Positions 20,932-30,900 of a stretch of 64,000 nt of DNA are shown here, one piece after another. The position numbers were made by a program, and so were the translations under genes. The stretch's first letter is position 1; each line of letters opens with the position of its first letter. This DNA comes from Neopestalotiopsis rosae. Lineage: Eukaryota; Ascomycota; Sordariomycetes; Amphisphaeriales; Sporocadaceae. The notes under the pieces are model-generated. The model was given only the letters and a program-made list of their open reading frames with translations. It ran no database searches and was not told where the DNA came from. The DNA is taken from positions 806,001-870,000 of the forward strand of contig JALGAS010000007.1 of NCBI GenBank assembly GCA_023078685.1. Direction: 5' to 3'.

Positions 20932-21543
20932 ATGTCAGATCCTTCAGTCCCTGCTCGTAAAACACTCGAGCGCTTAAACCTTTTGGAATTTGTGAAAAAG
21001 AACGGTCGTGCTGCCGATATGCCTTGCACGCCTTGCTGGAAAAATAAGACGACTTGCGTCATGTCGGAGGAAAGGTCGAATCGATGTCTGGAGTGCATCC
21101 GTCATCCGACTCGGAAGTGCGATGGTGTTCTGGTAGCGTCTTCTCTCCGAAAGGTGTTGGATCAGCAACAGAAGTTGGAGAAGGAGGAAGAGGAAGCTAG
21201 TGATGATCTGCTGGCTCTTCACGAGAAGATGGCAGAACTTCAGTCTTCTTTAGCCGCTGCTGCTGGTCGGTTATCTCGTATCCGAAAGATCCGTGCTCGT
21301 GCGAAGGCGAAGGGGTCCGAGTTGTTCCAGCGAGGAATGGAGGAGCTGGACAAGGAGGATGGTCTGTTGCCTGCCTTGGATAGCCACGAGCACTTCGTGG
21401 TGGAGGACCTTCAGTCTATGGGGGTTTCTAACGAGGTGGATTGGTCTTCACTTGGTTTCGGAAGTGATTTTGTAGATCTTGGTCCTCTTGTTGAGACCGG
21501 AGATACTGGTCAAGAGCGGCGCAGCCCTCAACATGCTTCCTAG
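20932..21543 (+). CDS. Antisense accessory ORF of the retrotransposon, Zn2Cys6-like, 203 aa
   Basis: It starts at the ATG at 20,932 (MSDPSVPARKTLERL) and lies on the strand opposite to gag-pol, overlapping the pol 3' end (21,428-21,543). The N-terminal third has CTPCWKNKTTC followed by CLECIRHPTRKC, giving C-x2-C-x6-C-x9-C-x2-C-x6-C, the spacing of the fungal Zn2Cys6 binuclear cluster. A coiled-coil-like segment follows (DQQQKLEKEEEEASDDLLAL, KMAELQSSLAAAAGRLSRIR), then basic and acidic tails. Classical Zn2Cys6 proteins have basic residues between the first cysteines (here only Lys at two sites), so DNA binding is likely but not certain. It could regulate the element or be a captured host gene. 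Intact frame and position between pol and the LTR argue it is a stable part of the element. Confidence 0.75.
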   Translation: MSDPSVPARKTLERLNLLEFVKKNGRAADMPCTPCWKNKTTCVMSEERSNRCLECIRHPTRKCDGVLVASSLRKVLDQQQKLEKEEEEASDDLLALHEKMAELQSSLAAAAGRLSRIRKIRARAKAKGSELFQRGMEELDKEDGLLPALDSHEHFVVEDLQSMGVSNEVDWSSLGFGSDFVDLGPLVETGDTGQERRSPQHAS

Positions 21544-24500
21544 GTTCCCAAGTGTTTTCCTCAGGTGGGTAGTCTTTCCATTTAACGTGGAATTGGTATC
21601 CCCGTCCGACTTTCTTATGGTCGATGATTTCCTCAACGACGTATTCTTGCTGATCGGGTTCTGTTTCTAGCGTTTCGTCGACTTTAGCGTTCTTTGGTGC
21701 TGGCTCTAGCAATGAGATATGGAAGGTTCGGTGGTTTCTCATAGTTTTTGGTAACTTGAGACGGTAATTGACATCCGAGATCTTCTTCTCGATTATGAAT
21801 GCTCCGAGTTTCTTGAAGTCGAGTTTGTCGCTTGGTCGCTTGGTTTTGATGTTCTTGCGTAGAAGGTAGACTTTGTCTCCCTCCGCAAAGATTGGTCCCT
21901 CAATCTTCTTCCTATCATGTCTTTCTTTGGTCTTGCTTTGGGCCATGATAAGGTCTTTCTGGAGTTGTGCTTGCAGGTGTTTGAGCTGGTCTACACGCTG
22001 AATGGCGTGTGGTGCAAGTCCTTTTCCTCTGATTGGTTCTTTGGTGATGTCGGGTTCGAAGCCGTAATTGGCGTAGAACGGTGACATTCCGGTGGGTTCT
22101 CGTACTGCACTGTTGTATGCAAACTCCGCAAGTGGCAATAGTGTGACCCAATTGTCTTGCTGATGATTGACATAGCATCTGAGGTATTCTTCGAGTACTT
22201 GGTTGGCTCGTTCTGTTTGTCCATCGGTTTGTGGGTGAAAGGCGGTGGATAACTTGTGATTGCATCCTAACTGACTGATGAGTGATTTCCAGAAATTCGA
22301 TGTGAATAGCTTGTCTCGATCGGAGATGATTTCGTCTGGTAATCCGTGTCTGCTGGCGATCGTCCGTAGGAAGGTGTATGCCAATTCTTCTGCGTTACTT
22401 GCTTCCTTGTATGGGAGGAAGTATGCGTACTTCGTGAGTCGTTCGGTGAATACTAGGATGCTATCGTAGAATACTCCAGTTAAGGGTTCCCTTGATAGTG
22501 GTAGCTTCACGATGAAGTCTAGAGCGATAGATTTCCATGCTCTGTCTGGTGGCGGTATGGGTTGCAACTGTCCATATTGCTTGTGTCGTGCTGATTTTGC
22601 CTTATTGCATAAATCGCATTCCTTGATGATGTTGCTGACGTGTTTCCGCAGCTGTGGGTAATCGAAGTGTTGTTGGATTCGCTTGGTTGTCTTGAACACT
22701 CCTTGGTGTCCACTAGTCGGTGACTCGTGGTAATCTTTGATTAGCTCTTGGAGTAGTGGTTCCTTGATTTTGATCTTCCCGTTATAGTGCTGTTGGCTGG
22801 GATCGTGTCTCCCTACTAGGTTGTCATCTGGATCTGGGCACTTAGTCATGCGTTCCGTCCAGCTGTTATGGTTGGTTATGCTCATGGTTGCATAGAGATT
22901 CATGGTCGGGACCAGTTTCCCGTTTTCTTCCATGGTAAAAAGGGTGTGTGCCTCCTTGGGCGTATCCTGATAATGATCTGGTCGTCGGCTGAGCGCATCG
23001 GCTCTTCCGTTTTCAGTTCCTCTTCGATAGCTGATTTCGAAGTTGAAGTCTGCCAAGAACTCTGCCCATCTGATTTGTCGCTTGTTGAGTTCTTTGCTGG
23101 TTGTGAACGAGGCGAGGTTCTTGTGATCGGTGTAGACTTGGACCTTGTAGTTGGTTCCACTAAGATAGTGTCTCCATTCCTTGAAGGCTTCGATAATTGC
23201 CATTAGTTCCTTGTCATGGATCTGGTAGTTGAGTTGTTCCTTGGTGAACTTCTTGCTGTAGAAGGCGACAGGGTGTGGTTTCCCATTGTCGTCCTTTTGT
23301 GTGAGCTGTCCACCCATGGCGTAGTCCGAGGCATCTGTCTCGACTTCGAACTCCCGTTCTGGGTCTGCCATGCGCATTACTGGTTCATCCGTAATGGCTT
23401 CCTTGATTTGTTCGAACGTTTCTTGTTCCTTGGTTGTCCAAATGAAGGGTACATCCTTTTTCGTCAGGTGCGTGAGAGGTGCGGCTATGCCTCCGAGGTT
23501 CCTGATGAACATTCGGTAGAAGTTTACGAGTCCTAAGAAGGATCTGACTTCTGTTACCGTTTTCGGGGTAGGCCAGTCTCTTACTGCTGCAATCTTGGAT
23601 GGTTCCATTTTGACTTCTCCGGGGGATACGACGTATCCTACGAAGGTGACTTCTTTCTTATGGAATTCGCTTTTCTCGGGGTTGACTAGCAGGTTCGCGT
23701 CCTGCAGTTTCTGTAACACTATTTTGACATGTTGCTTGTGTTCTTCGAGGTCTTTGGAGTAGATGAGTATATCATCGAGATATACTACTACGAACTTGTC
23801 GAGGTATTCCCGAAGGACATCGTTGATCATGTTTTGAAAACTTGCTGGTGCGTTGGTTAGGCCGAAAGGCATAACCTTGTATTCGAAATGTCCGTATTTG
23901 CAACGGAATGCGGTCTTCCATTCTTCTCCTTCCTTAATTCTGATCAATCCGTACGCATTGGGCAAGTCTAGGGCCGTAAACCACTTGGCTCCGTGCAACT
24001 TGTCGCGTAGGTCCTTGATCAAAGGAAGGGGGTATCGGTTCTTGATCGTGATATCGTTAAGCTTGCGATAGTCGATGCAAGGTCTCCATTTGGGTTTCCC
24101 GTCTTTGCTTTTCTTGGGTACGAAAAGTATAGGGTATCCTGCTGGTGAGGTGGATTCTGTAATCCATCCTTTCTGGGTCATGTCGTTGAGGTATTCTTTC
24201 AACGCTTCCTCATGCTGAGGTTTTACTGGGTATGTCGGCATGAAATGGGGTTCCTTTCCTTCCTGGAGGGGTATTTCATGGTCGTATCTTGTGTGCTTTG
24301 GTAATCCTGTTTTCAGCACTCCGCTGAACAGGTCGCTGAACTCTTGGTACTCTTCGGGTACTACAGTGTCGAGTTTCGGCTTGACATGCTTGGTCATAAG
24401 GTAAAATCCAAGTGTCTCAGGGTCGCTTGAGGGTTTGTTCTTCAAACTCTCCTCAGGGGCTGACTCTATTCCTGGTAAATCCCACTGGAATTGGCCTGTT

Positions 24501-24802
24501 TTCCAGTTCACTCGGGGACAGCTCTCCTTCAACCAGGTTATCCCTAGGACTACATCGTAGTCCGTGATTTCTGTGATGTCGCACGTGAGTTCCTCCTTAT
24601 GGTCTTGGATGTAGACTTGAATATGCGCAGTCTCCATGTCAACAATTCCATCTCCATAAGATATAGGTTGTCCATCAACAGTGTTGAGTGTGTAGGGCGT
24701 CTTCTTCCATTTCCATGGTACCTTAAGTTTATTGACGATTCTTGGGGAGATAAAAATTCCTTGAGCTCCCGTGTCTACCAGGGCTCGTATTTCTTGGTTC
24801 AT
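21428..24802 (-). CDS. pol: Pol polyprotein: protease, RT, RNase H, integrase, chromodomain
   Basis: 1,124 codons from the first ATG (24,802). Domains in order: aspartic protease (LVDTGAQG, about residue 8-15), reverse transcriptase (FGLTNAPASF, and YLDDIL near residue 340), RNase H (FEVETDASDYAMGG near 490), integrase zinc domain (H-x-H followed by CDLCNKAKSARH, about 695-735), catalytic core D, D and E (ALDFIVKLPLS; IISDRDKLFTSNF; PQTDGQTERANQVLEEYL), and a C-terminal chromodomain (EYVVEEIIDHKK, then FHVKWKDYPPEENTWEPR, about 1050-1090). The pol frame is -1 relative to gag and is open for about 100 nt before the gag stop, so it is probably expressed by frameshifting rather than from its own ATG. 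The junction string CTTTTAAAG is not a textbook slippery heptamer in the gag frame. All catalytic residues looked for are present. Confidence 0.97.
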   Translation of the reverse strand: MNQEIRALVDTGAQGIFISPRIVNKLKVPWKWKKTPYTLNTVDGQPISYGDGIVDMETAHIQVYIQDHKEELTCDITEITDYDVVLGITWLKESCPRVNWKTGQFQWDLPGIESAPEESLKNKPSSDPETLGFYLMTKHVKPKLDTVVPEEYQEFSDLFSGVLKTGLPKHTRYDHEIPLQEGKEPHFMPTYPVKPQHEEALKEYLNDMTQKGWITESTSPAGYPILFVPKKSKDGKPKWRPCIDYRKLNDITIKNRYPLPLIKDLRDKLHGAKWFTALDLPNAYGLIRIKEGEEWKTAFRCKYGHFEYKVMPFGLTNAPASFQNMINDVLREYLDKFVVVYLDDILIYSKDLEEHKQHVKIVLQKLQDANLLVNPEKSEFHKKEVTFVGYVVSPGEVKMEPSKIAAVRDWPTPKTVTEVRSFLGLVNFYRMFIRNLGGIAAPLTHLTKKDVPFIWTTKEQETFEQIKEAITDEPVMRMADPEREFEVETDASDYAMGGQLTQKDDNGKPHPVAFYSKKFTKEQLNYQIHDKELMAIIEAFKEWRHYLSGTNYKVQVYTDHKNLASFTTSKELNKRQIRWAEFLADFNFEISYRRGTENGRADALSRRPDHYQDTPKEAHTLFTMEENGKLVPTMNLYATMSITNHNSWTERMTKCPDPDDNLVGRHDPSQQHYNGKIKIKEPLLQELIKDYHESPTSGHQGVFKTTKRIQQHFDYPQLRKHVSNIIKECDLCNKAKSARHKQYGQLQPIPPPDRAWKSIALDFIVKLPLSREPLTGVFYDSILVFTERLTKYAYFLPYKEASNAEELAYTFLRTIASRHGLPDEIISDRDKLFTSNFWKSLISQLGCNHKLSTAFHPQTDGQTERANQVLEEYLRCYVNHQQDNWVTLLPLAEFAYNSAVREPTGMSPFYANYGFEPDITKEPIRGKGLAPHAIQRVDQLKHLQAQLQKDLIMAQSKTKERHDRKKIEGPIFAEGDKVYLLRKNIKTKRPSDKLDFKKLGAFIIEKKISDVNYRLKLPKTMRNHRTFHISLLEPAPKNAKVDETLETEPDQQEYVVEEIIDHKKVGRGYQFHVKWKDYPPEENTWEPRKHVEGCAALDQYLRSQQEDQDLQNHFRNQVKTNPPR

Positions 24803-24891
24803 GATCCTGATCGGGATCGTTAGGTGATCGTGTAGCTTGGTGCCGTTGGTGGCACAGATGGACCTTTCTGTGGTGGACCGCTTTTGCCTCT

Positions 24892-27387
24892 TTAAAAGTG
24901 GTCCAGGTCGTTTCCCGAATCCTTGTTGATTCGTCTGTTGGCGCGTCGCTTCTCGGCGCTGGTGAGTATCCGTTGATCCCTTTGTTCTCGGGTCTCATTT
25001 CTCTTCTGGCGGTAGTGTGCGTCGCCTGTGTCTTCGTCCTGCGTTCCAGGGGTTTGTCTGGGTGAGCGTAGCTCTCTTGCTAGCTCATTCAATGCTTCTA
25101 TCCGAAGTTCCCAAGAGGGTGGCTTCTCTTGTCCTTCCTCTTGATATCGTGCCTCAAGCTGGGCTAGTTTATCGTTGAATTCTTTCTGCGAAGGTTCTTC
25201 CTTCGTTGGTTGCTGGGGTAATGTGAATGTCTTCTTGATTTGTTCGTTGGTTTCTTCGGATATCATGGTGACCGTGTGTCGGAGTGGCTGTGGAGGTTCT
25301 TTCCGGGTGGTATTCATTACGTTCCGGACATCGAAAGTTTCTTCCACTGGTTCAATCTTGAGCTTTCCTGATATTCTCAGGTCTCTGATGCGTTTCCATG
25401 CTTCTGCTTTGTTTTGCATATGGCGTATGCAGTCATCCTGTGGGCATGTCCACCATGGTTTTTTCTCGTTGATCGAGCACTGCGGTGGTCTAGGGTGCAA
25501 AGCAAGTACGACATATCCTCGTGCGTCGCAGTAGCTTACTTCTGCCTTTCCTGCGTGCTCAGCTAGATGGGGGTAGCAAATGGCGTCTTTTCCCATTCGT
25601 AGTGGGAATACTCCTTGAGATGTTTTGTTTTCAAGGTGTTCGTCGCATCCCGGGTCGATGCATCCTACCCACGCGATCTGGTGGTGCTGAGGGTGCTTGA
25701 TGCTGAGTCGGGGGTCGTCTCCAAATTTGGCTCCCGGGGTTCTCTGCTCCCATGGGGTGTCGGTGGTTTTCTGGAGGATTTCTGCTAGTTGTTGCCCCGT
25801 GCCGTACATCTCCACGGCAGAGAGAGTAAACTGGGCATTGGTGTCGATTCGTCGGGTTTGTCTGAATTCCCGTTCGAGTTCATCCCTAGTGGAGGTTTCT
25901 AGTTTCGTGATGAGTTCCCTTCTTCCCTTGTAGTCGGTGTCCATGGGTTCGTAGGTATCCTCCTCATCGCTGCTAGTGTCGTCCACAGATGGGGTCGTTT
26001 GTTGCTGTCGAAGCTGTTGTTCTGCTTCTCTGACTTGGTGGTAGCCTTCGTTCTCTGAAGCGCTGCCGATAGTGTCGCTATCGCTGTCTACCAGTTGTCC
26101 TTCTGATCCGATGTGGACATTCCTTCCCAGGCGCGTCGCGGCGGCTAGGGTTCTTGGTTGCTTGGGGTACCATCCACTGTCTCGCTTGCTGGATTTATGC
26201 GTTCGACATTCGTCGTCGTAGCACGCCGTCCAGGAGAGAGAGTCGTGGGGTACTTCTTCTCGCTTGGTGCTGTAGATCTGCTTCTTGCCCTCTGGCACTG
26301 GTTTAAATCCCAGTTTCTTTGGTTGGTTGCACTCGCTCGCGTAGTGTCCCATTTTCCCGCAGTTGTAGCACTTGACCTTGGATTTGTCCTTTCGCTGGGT
26401 AGCGTCAAGGTCCATGGGTCCGCTGTGTTGTCCGTATGACGTCTTGTTCTTCCAGTCGCGGTTTCGGTTGTTATATCCGTTTTGTCGGGGTCTTCCCATG
26501 TTGGCGGTGGTACGGCTCTGGTATTTCGGGGTTTGTTTCTTTTCAGACCGTCGAGCGTATAGTTGGTTGTCAATGCGTACCACAAGTTCCGCGTACTGGG
26601 TGAAGTCGGTAGGTAGGTACAAGATCCTACTGATCTCATCCTTGACTTCTTCCTTGAGACCTTGATAGTATAGCATGATGCGTGTGTCGTCGGTGCAGTC
26701 CATGCGAGCGGTGATCCGCTTGAATTCTGCAGTGTATACTGACGCGGATGCTTTCTGCTTGAGGTTCTCAAGTTCTCGTTCGGCTTGTCTCTTCTCGTCA
26801 GGATCTTGGAATAGTGATTTGAGTGCTTCTTCGAATCCGGCATAGGTTCCGAAGATCTTCTGTGTCTCTGCCTTGCACTGGCTCAACATCCATCCATGTT
26901 CGCTTGCTTCAGAGAGGTATGGTTCGAACCACGCGAGGGCGCGTCCTTTCAAGAAGGATGCTGCGTGAACGATCCTCTGAAGGTCATTCTGGAAGCTTCC
27001 CATGTGGAAGGAGTGATAGGCGCGGACTTGGGCAAGGTATCCTTTGAGCCCTCCAGGCGTTCCATCATAAGGTGCGGGAGTGTTGAACTTGAGCCCATCA
27101 GTCTTCTGGATTGGCGTGGTGATGATGTTGGCTGCTCCTCGCATAGCGGTGTTGGAATCCTGGAGTTCCTGAATGAGTTTGGCCTTGCGATCCTCCTCTC
27201 GCTGGAGTCGCTTGATTTCCCGAAGAATGCTTTCGTACTGTTCCTTGGAGACTTCGAAGTCGTCGTCTCCATCGGAGTCAATACTCATAGCTTGAGTGGG
27301 GGATTCTTGGGGTGTCTGTTCCTGAGTGGCCTTTGTTGTCTCCTTTCCTTTCTTGCTACTGCCGCTGTCCTTGCTGACGGTAGACAT
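24892..27387 (-). CDS. gag: Gag polyprotein with zinc knuckle and a Cys/His-repeat extension, 831 aa
   Basis: It starts MSTVSKDSGSSKKGKETTKA. A retrotransposon Gag capsid-like region follows (GTPGGLKGYLAQVRAYHSFH, LKGRALAWFEPYL, ELENLKQKASASVYTAEFKR). A CCHC zinc knuckle CYNCGKMGHYASEC lies near residue 340. The protein is unusually long for Gag because of a C-terminal extension of about 480 residues. This carries three W-x-x-C-x4-C-x2-H-like motifs (WTACYDDECRTH, WVGCIDPGCDEH, WWTCPQDDCIRH), each followed by a Lys a few residues later. The final part is charged (EKRRANRRINKDSGNDLDHF). Gag packages element RNA; the role of the extension is unknown. The frame is intact. Confidence 0.95.
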   Translation of the reverse strand: MSTVSKDSGSSKKGKETTKATQEQTPQESPTQAMSIDSDGDDDFEVSKEQYESILREIKRLQREEDRKAKLIQELQDSNTAMRGAANIITTPIQKTDGLKFNTPAPYDGTPGGLKGYLAQVRAYHSFHMGSFQNDLQRIVHAASFLKGRALAWFEPYLSEASEHGWMLSQCKAETQKIFGTYAGFEEALKSLFQDPDEKRQAERELENLKQKASASVYTAEFKRITARMDCTDDTRIMLYYQGLKEEVKDEISRILYLPTDFTQYAELVVRIDNQLYARRSEKKQTPKYQSRTTANMGRPRQNGYNNRNRDWKNKTSYGQHSGPMDLDATQRKDKSKVKCYNCGKMGHYASECNQPKKLGFKPVPEGKKQIYSTKREEVPHDSLSWTACYDDECRTHKSSKRDSGWYPKQPRTLAAATRLGRNVHIGSEGQLVDSDSDTIGSASENEGYHQVREAEQQLRQQQTTPSVDDTSSDEEDTYEPMDTDYKGRRELITKLETSTRDELEREFRQTRRIDTNAQFTLSAVEMYGTGQQLAEILQKTTDTPWEQRTPGAKFGDDPRLSIKHPQHHQIAWVGCIDPGCDEHLENKTSQGVFPLRMGKDAICYPHLAEHAGKAEVSYCDARGYVVLALHPRPPQCSINEKKPWWTCPQDDCIRHMQNKAEAWKRIRDLRISGKLKIEPVEETFDVRNVMNTTRKEPPQPLRHTVTMISEETNEQIKKTFTLPQQPTKEEPSQKEFNDKLAQLEARYQEEGQEKPPSWELRIEALNELARELRSPRQTPGTQDEDTGDAHYRQKRNETREQRDQRILTSAEKRRANRRINKDSGNDLDHF

Positions 27388-27446
27388 TCTGCCGATATTG
27401 CTCAGTTAGTTTCTGGGGGAACGTACCTGAACAAGAGTGATCAAAA

Positions 27447-27958
27447 TGTAACGACTATACTACGGGTTTCTAGAATAAACCTGAGTATAAGAGGTGTTGG
27501 GGGTTTATGCTAACAGGGAACGCTAGCCAAGATACTGAACTGAGCAATGAGTAACTGAAGATGGTGGTCCTGAAATGATTCACAAGTGTAGTCGTCAAAG
27601 CGTATTGAATGCTTCACCTATGGGTAAGATAGATGCTTAGATTGATCACTGAGGTAATGACTGTCTATGTAACCGTAGGAAATCCCTCCCTAATATATCC
27701 ATTCATTCCCTCACTGATGTTTGCTTGGATCATACCAACAAGTATGATCCCCTTTGTTCTTGGATCTTATGGATCACAATGATCCTTGTGATCCATGCCA
27801 ATGGATCATTGCCAAGGCCATGATCCTGTCAACACTTGTTGACAGCTGGCGGGGGTGGCTGGGTCTTTTGGCCAGGGCCGTGGTCACTGCCCCGCAGCAT
27901 ACCTTCTTAAGCGCCAACACAGTTGTTTGTCCTTCTGCAAGGGTGCATGTTCGTAACA
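27447..27958 (-). repeat. 5' LTR (512 bp)
   Basis: Appears identical on reading to the 3' LTR at 20,284-20,795. The right flank is ATAGC, matching (as reverse complement) the GCTAT that follows the solo LTR. Confidence 0.97.
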
Positions 27959-30900
27959 ATAGCACGCCTAATAAAAAGTGTTTAATTATAGCGGAGCTTT
28001 TATTTATTTAATATTTATATATATAATTGGTCCAAATTATTAATTAAATGGGGGAGCGGCTATACGTAGCTATAACTATGGCTTATAAGTGTGGTACTAA
28101 TTTTTGGGAAAGGCAACTCGCTGGGCCGGTGGTATATTTTATCCCCAAGCACTATAACGATCAATAAAAGAATATACTATTCTTAGCTCGAGCTTTTATA
28201 ATATAAATTGTGTACTCCATCTTGCACTACGCTCAACTGCCAACCCATTTTTTTCCGAGATGAAAAATGTTACAAGATGGTGACACAGACTCATCCGACC
28301 AATCAGTTATGATCGTGACTCGTCTCTCCCCTCGGTCCGATGTGTTTGCAAATAGCGACGACAACCTTGACTCGTGCCCTTTCACCTCAAGCCACATGAT
28401 GCTGATTGTTGCAGCCGCAAATTTCCTCTAATGAATCAGAGCTGGGGATCTTGCCCAACACCTCAGTGGGATAAATAGCTCTCATCCCAGGATCATCAAG
28501 AACCCGATGCGCCCGAAGGACAATGGCCGCGAGTCTCTTGATGTCTCGGAAGTAGTCAACACCTTCCATTGGGTCGTCTTCCATCCTTTGCTGTTGAGAT
28601 CTGGCTAGAGGATGATGGTTGTTTCGCTGCAGCCGCATGGATCTGCTTTCTAGTATAGTCCCACTGGATTGAGTACTTGTGGTCCGAGCGATGATCATGG
28701 AATTTGTCGCTGGATGGGTTGCTGTACAGTCTCTTGTGTGTTGATGCGGCCGGCTTCCCAGTCTGTACCTGTTGAACAGCAGGGGTTATTTGGATGGCGA
28801 TTGTAACAAATAGCACAGCAACTAGAATATTTTGCAGCCAGAAGCACAACTGCTGAGGAAATCTGCAAAGTCTGCAATTGACATGCGTCCACAGCGTCCC
28901 AGTGCAAAGGGAGGGGGGGTGGCAGTGCATCGAGATGCCACAGTGTGCTCACGCGGCCGTATAGAATGTTACGGATGCGCTTGGTGTGGCCCCGAAAAGC
29001 AACACTCAGAACAATTTGCTGAGTACGTCTGCGTTCTGCTGATCTGTTGGTGCAGCCACTAGGTCAGTGCAAGGTGACATGACGACGAAGTGCCGCCCCG
29101 GTAAAATGGCTGGGGATCAAGCGTTTGAGCTTTGTTCTACAAAGGTTGAAGATCGGGAAGGGTGAGCAGACATCAAAAGGACAAGCACACATAATGCCTT
29201 AGCACTTTATGCTTGGATCCTACCTGGCCCTGCCAACGGCGTCATCAACGCGATCGCATGCAGCTTATGCACTTTACAAAAGCGCTTTTATGTGAACAAA
29301 TCATGCATGCAGGTCAATGAAGAGGCGTCCAATTCGAAATGCTAGTAGTCGCACAGCTTGTCCCGAGAAGAACTTAAGAATGACCTCGATATAAGTGACG
29401 TATGATTGAATAAGTTTACACAAGAGCCCAACGAATAATCTCACCTCATATAATTAAATGTCTGACTAAAACAGTCCCAGACCAGGAACCAAGCTGCCAC
29501 ATAAGCGTAGGCTCGGGAAATGATTGAAAACTTGACAAGTCATGTACCTTCTGTTATGACTGGCCAGCTGGTGAAAGAATCAACGAGGGTTGGCCTAAGC
29601 TATCTGAAGATGCTGGATGTTGCAAAATGATATGAGGCCATCCAAGCAAAGGAACAAGGCACGGTGACCACAATTCTACAACACCATCAGTCGCAACGCC
29701 ACCAGGCCTAATTTCGATTGCAGACATGGCGCTACAATTGTTTCCAACATCGTCAACAGCTAGACGTCACACTATCGTCGTCTTCATCTCTATCTAGTCT
29801 TGAAACATTTTATATTGTAGATACGATGGCGGCATTGTCAAACTCGAAACCAAAGAAACAATGGTAAAGTATGCAGGTACCCGGCAGGAACATGAAAATT
29901 CAGCTATACACACCTCGACGATTCGATCACAGTAGGTAGGCTGAGTCTCAGATGCCCTGCCCTAACAATGAACCTCGAGGTACTCCGGTCGACTGATGCC
30001 CCTCCCTTCCCACGCTTGCCTTCACAGCCCCTACCCGCGCTAAGGGCTTGTCAACAGGCTGAAAACTAGCTCTAGCTTTCTTTTGAAAAAGAGAGTGGTA
30101 GCACTCCGAATGGTGATGATAGCATCGATGGGAATACAAAAAACCCGGTTGATGAAGCAACACTGAGTGGACGCACTCATGGGAGTATAGTTGAGTGATT
30201 GAACCCAATCTAATAATGATATTGAGAAAGTTTTGTGATCTCCGGAGAATGATGATGTGCATCAGTATCGTGGGTTGAAGCAACCCTTGAAAGTCAGCAG
30301 TAATTGACGGAGATCACGAGGAAGAGACGGATACGACAATAGGTCCTGGCCAGTAACCTAAAGTCGGCCGCGTTCTGCACAATCATAAGGTGTCCGGAAG
30401 AGGTTCACTGAAATGATGAGATCGTGGAAACCGGGTGTAGACGGTGGTCAGGGAAACGGCGCTTGCGTATAGAATTTGACCGATGTTCTAAGCATCTTCC
30501 CTGGTGGAACAGCATGTGTTAGTTGCCTGTAGACCGAATCATCACGAATACGGAAACGTGGATATGTGACCGGACACAATGAGGATGAAGGAGGCAAGAC
30601 ATTGTCGGGACACCTTCGAGACTTGCATGCATGGTCGCTTGAAAATCCGCTCGTGGTTAGTCGTCCAAGAAAATAATTCTCTAGGCAGGTATTTTTTGTA
30701 ACTAAGCCTTTACTCAATAGCCTTCGTATTTCACGAAGCTGGGTGTACCAGGTTTATGCTTACGATGCGCAACTTGTCTTACTCTGGTGGTGCAATTCAG
30801 TTGAAGAGAATGTCTGCTTTCCCACTATTGACTTCCGTCCGGAGAGAACAGTTCAACCCGATTACCAGCAGAATAATAGCTGAGCGGGAGGATATACTTG

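Larger units (their letters stand above)
20284..27958 (-). mobile_element. Full-length Ty3/Gypsy chromovirus, 7,675 bp
   Basis: Minus-strand element with two 512-bp LTRs (5' LTR 27,958-27,447; 3' LTR 20,795-20,284) that appear identical, LTR ends TG..CA, a gag ORF, a pol ORF with protease, reverse transcriptase, RNase H, integrase and chromodomain, and a purine-rich tract (GGAGAAGGGAG) just before the 3' LTR. None of the internal ORFs shows RIP damage although the insertion sits in RIP-mutated DNA, so it is young. Outer flanks are GTACT (20,279-20,283) and ATAGC (27,959-27,963), not a normal duplication. An additional antisense ORF lies between pol and the 3' LTR. The bases after the 5' LTR start TTTTGATCACTC; no common tRNA primer site was recognised. 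Confidence 0.97.
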
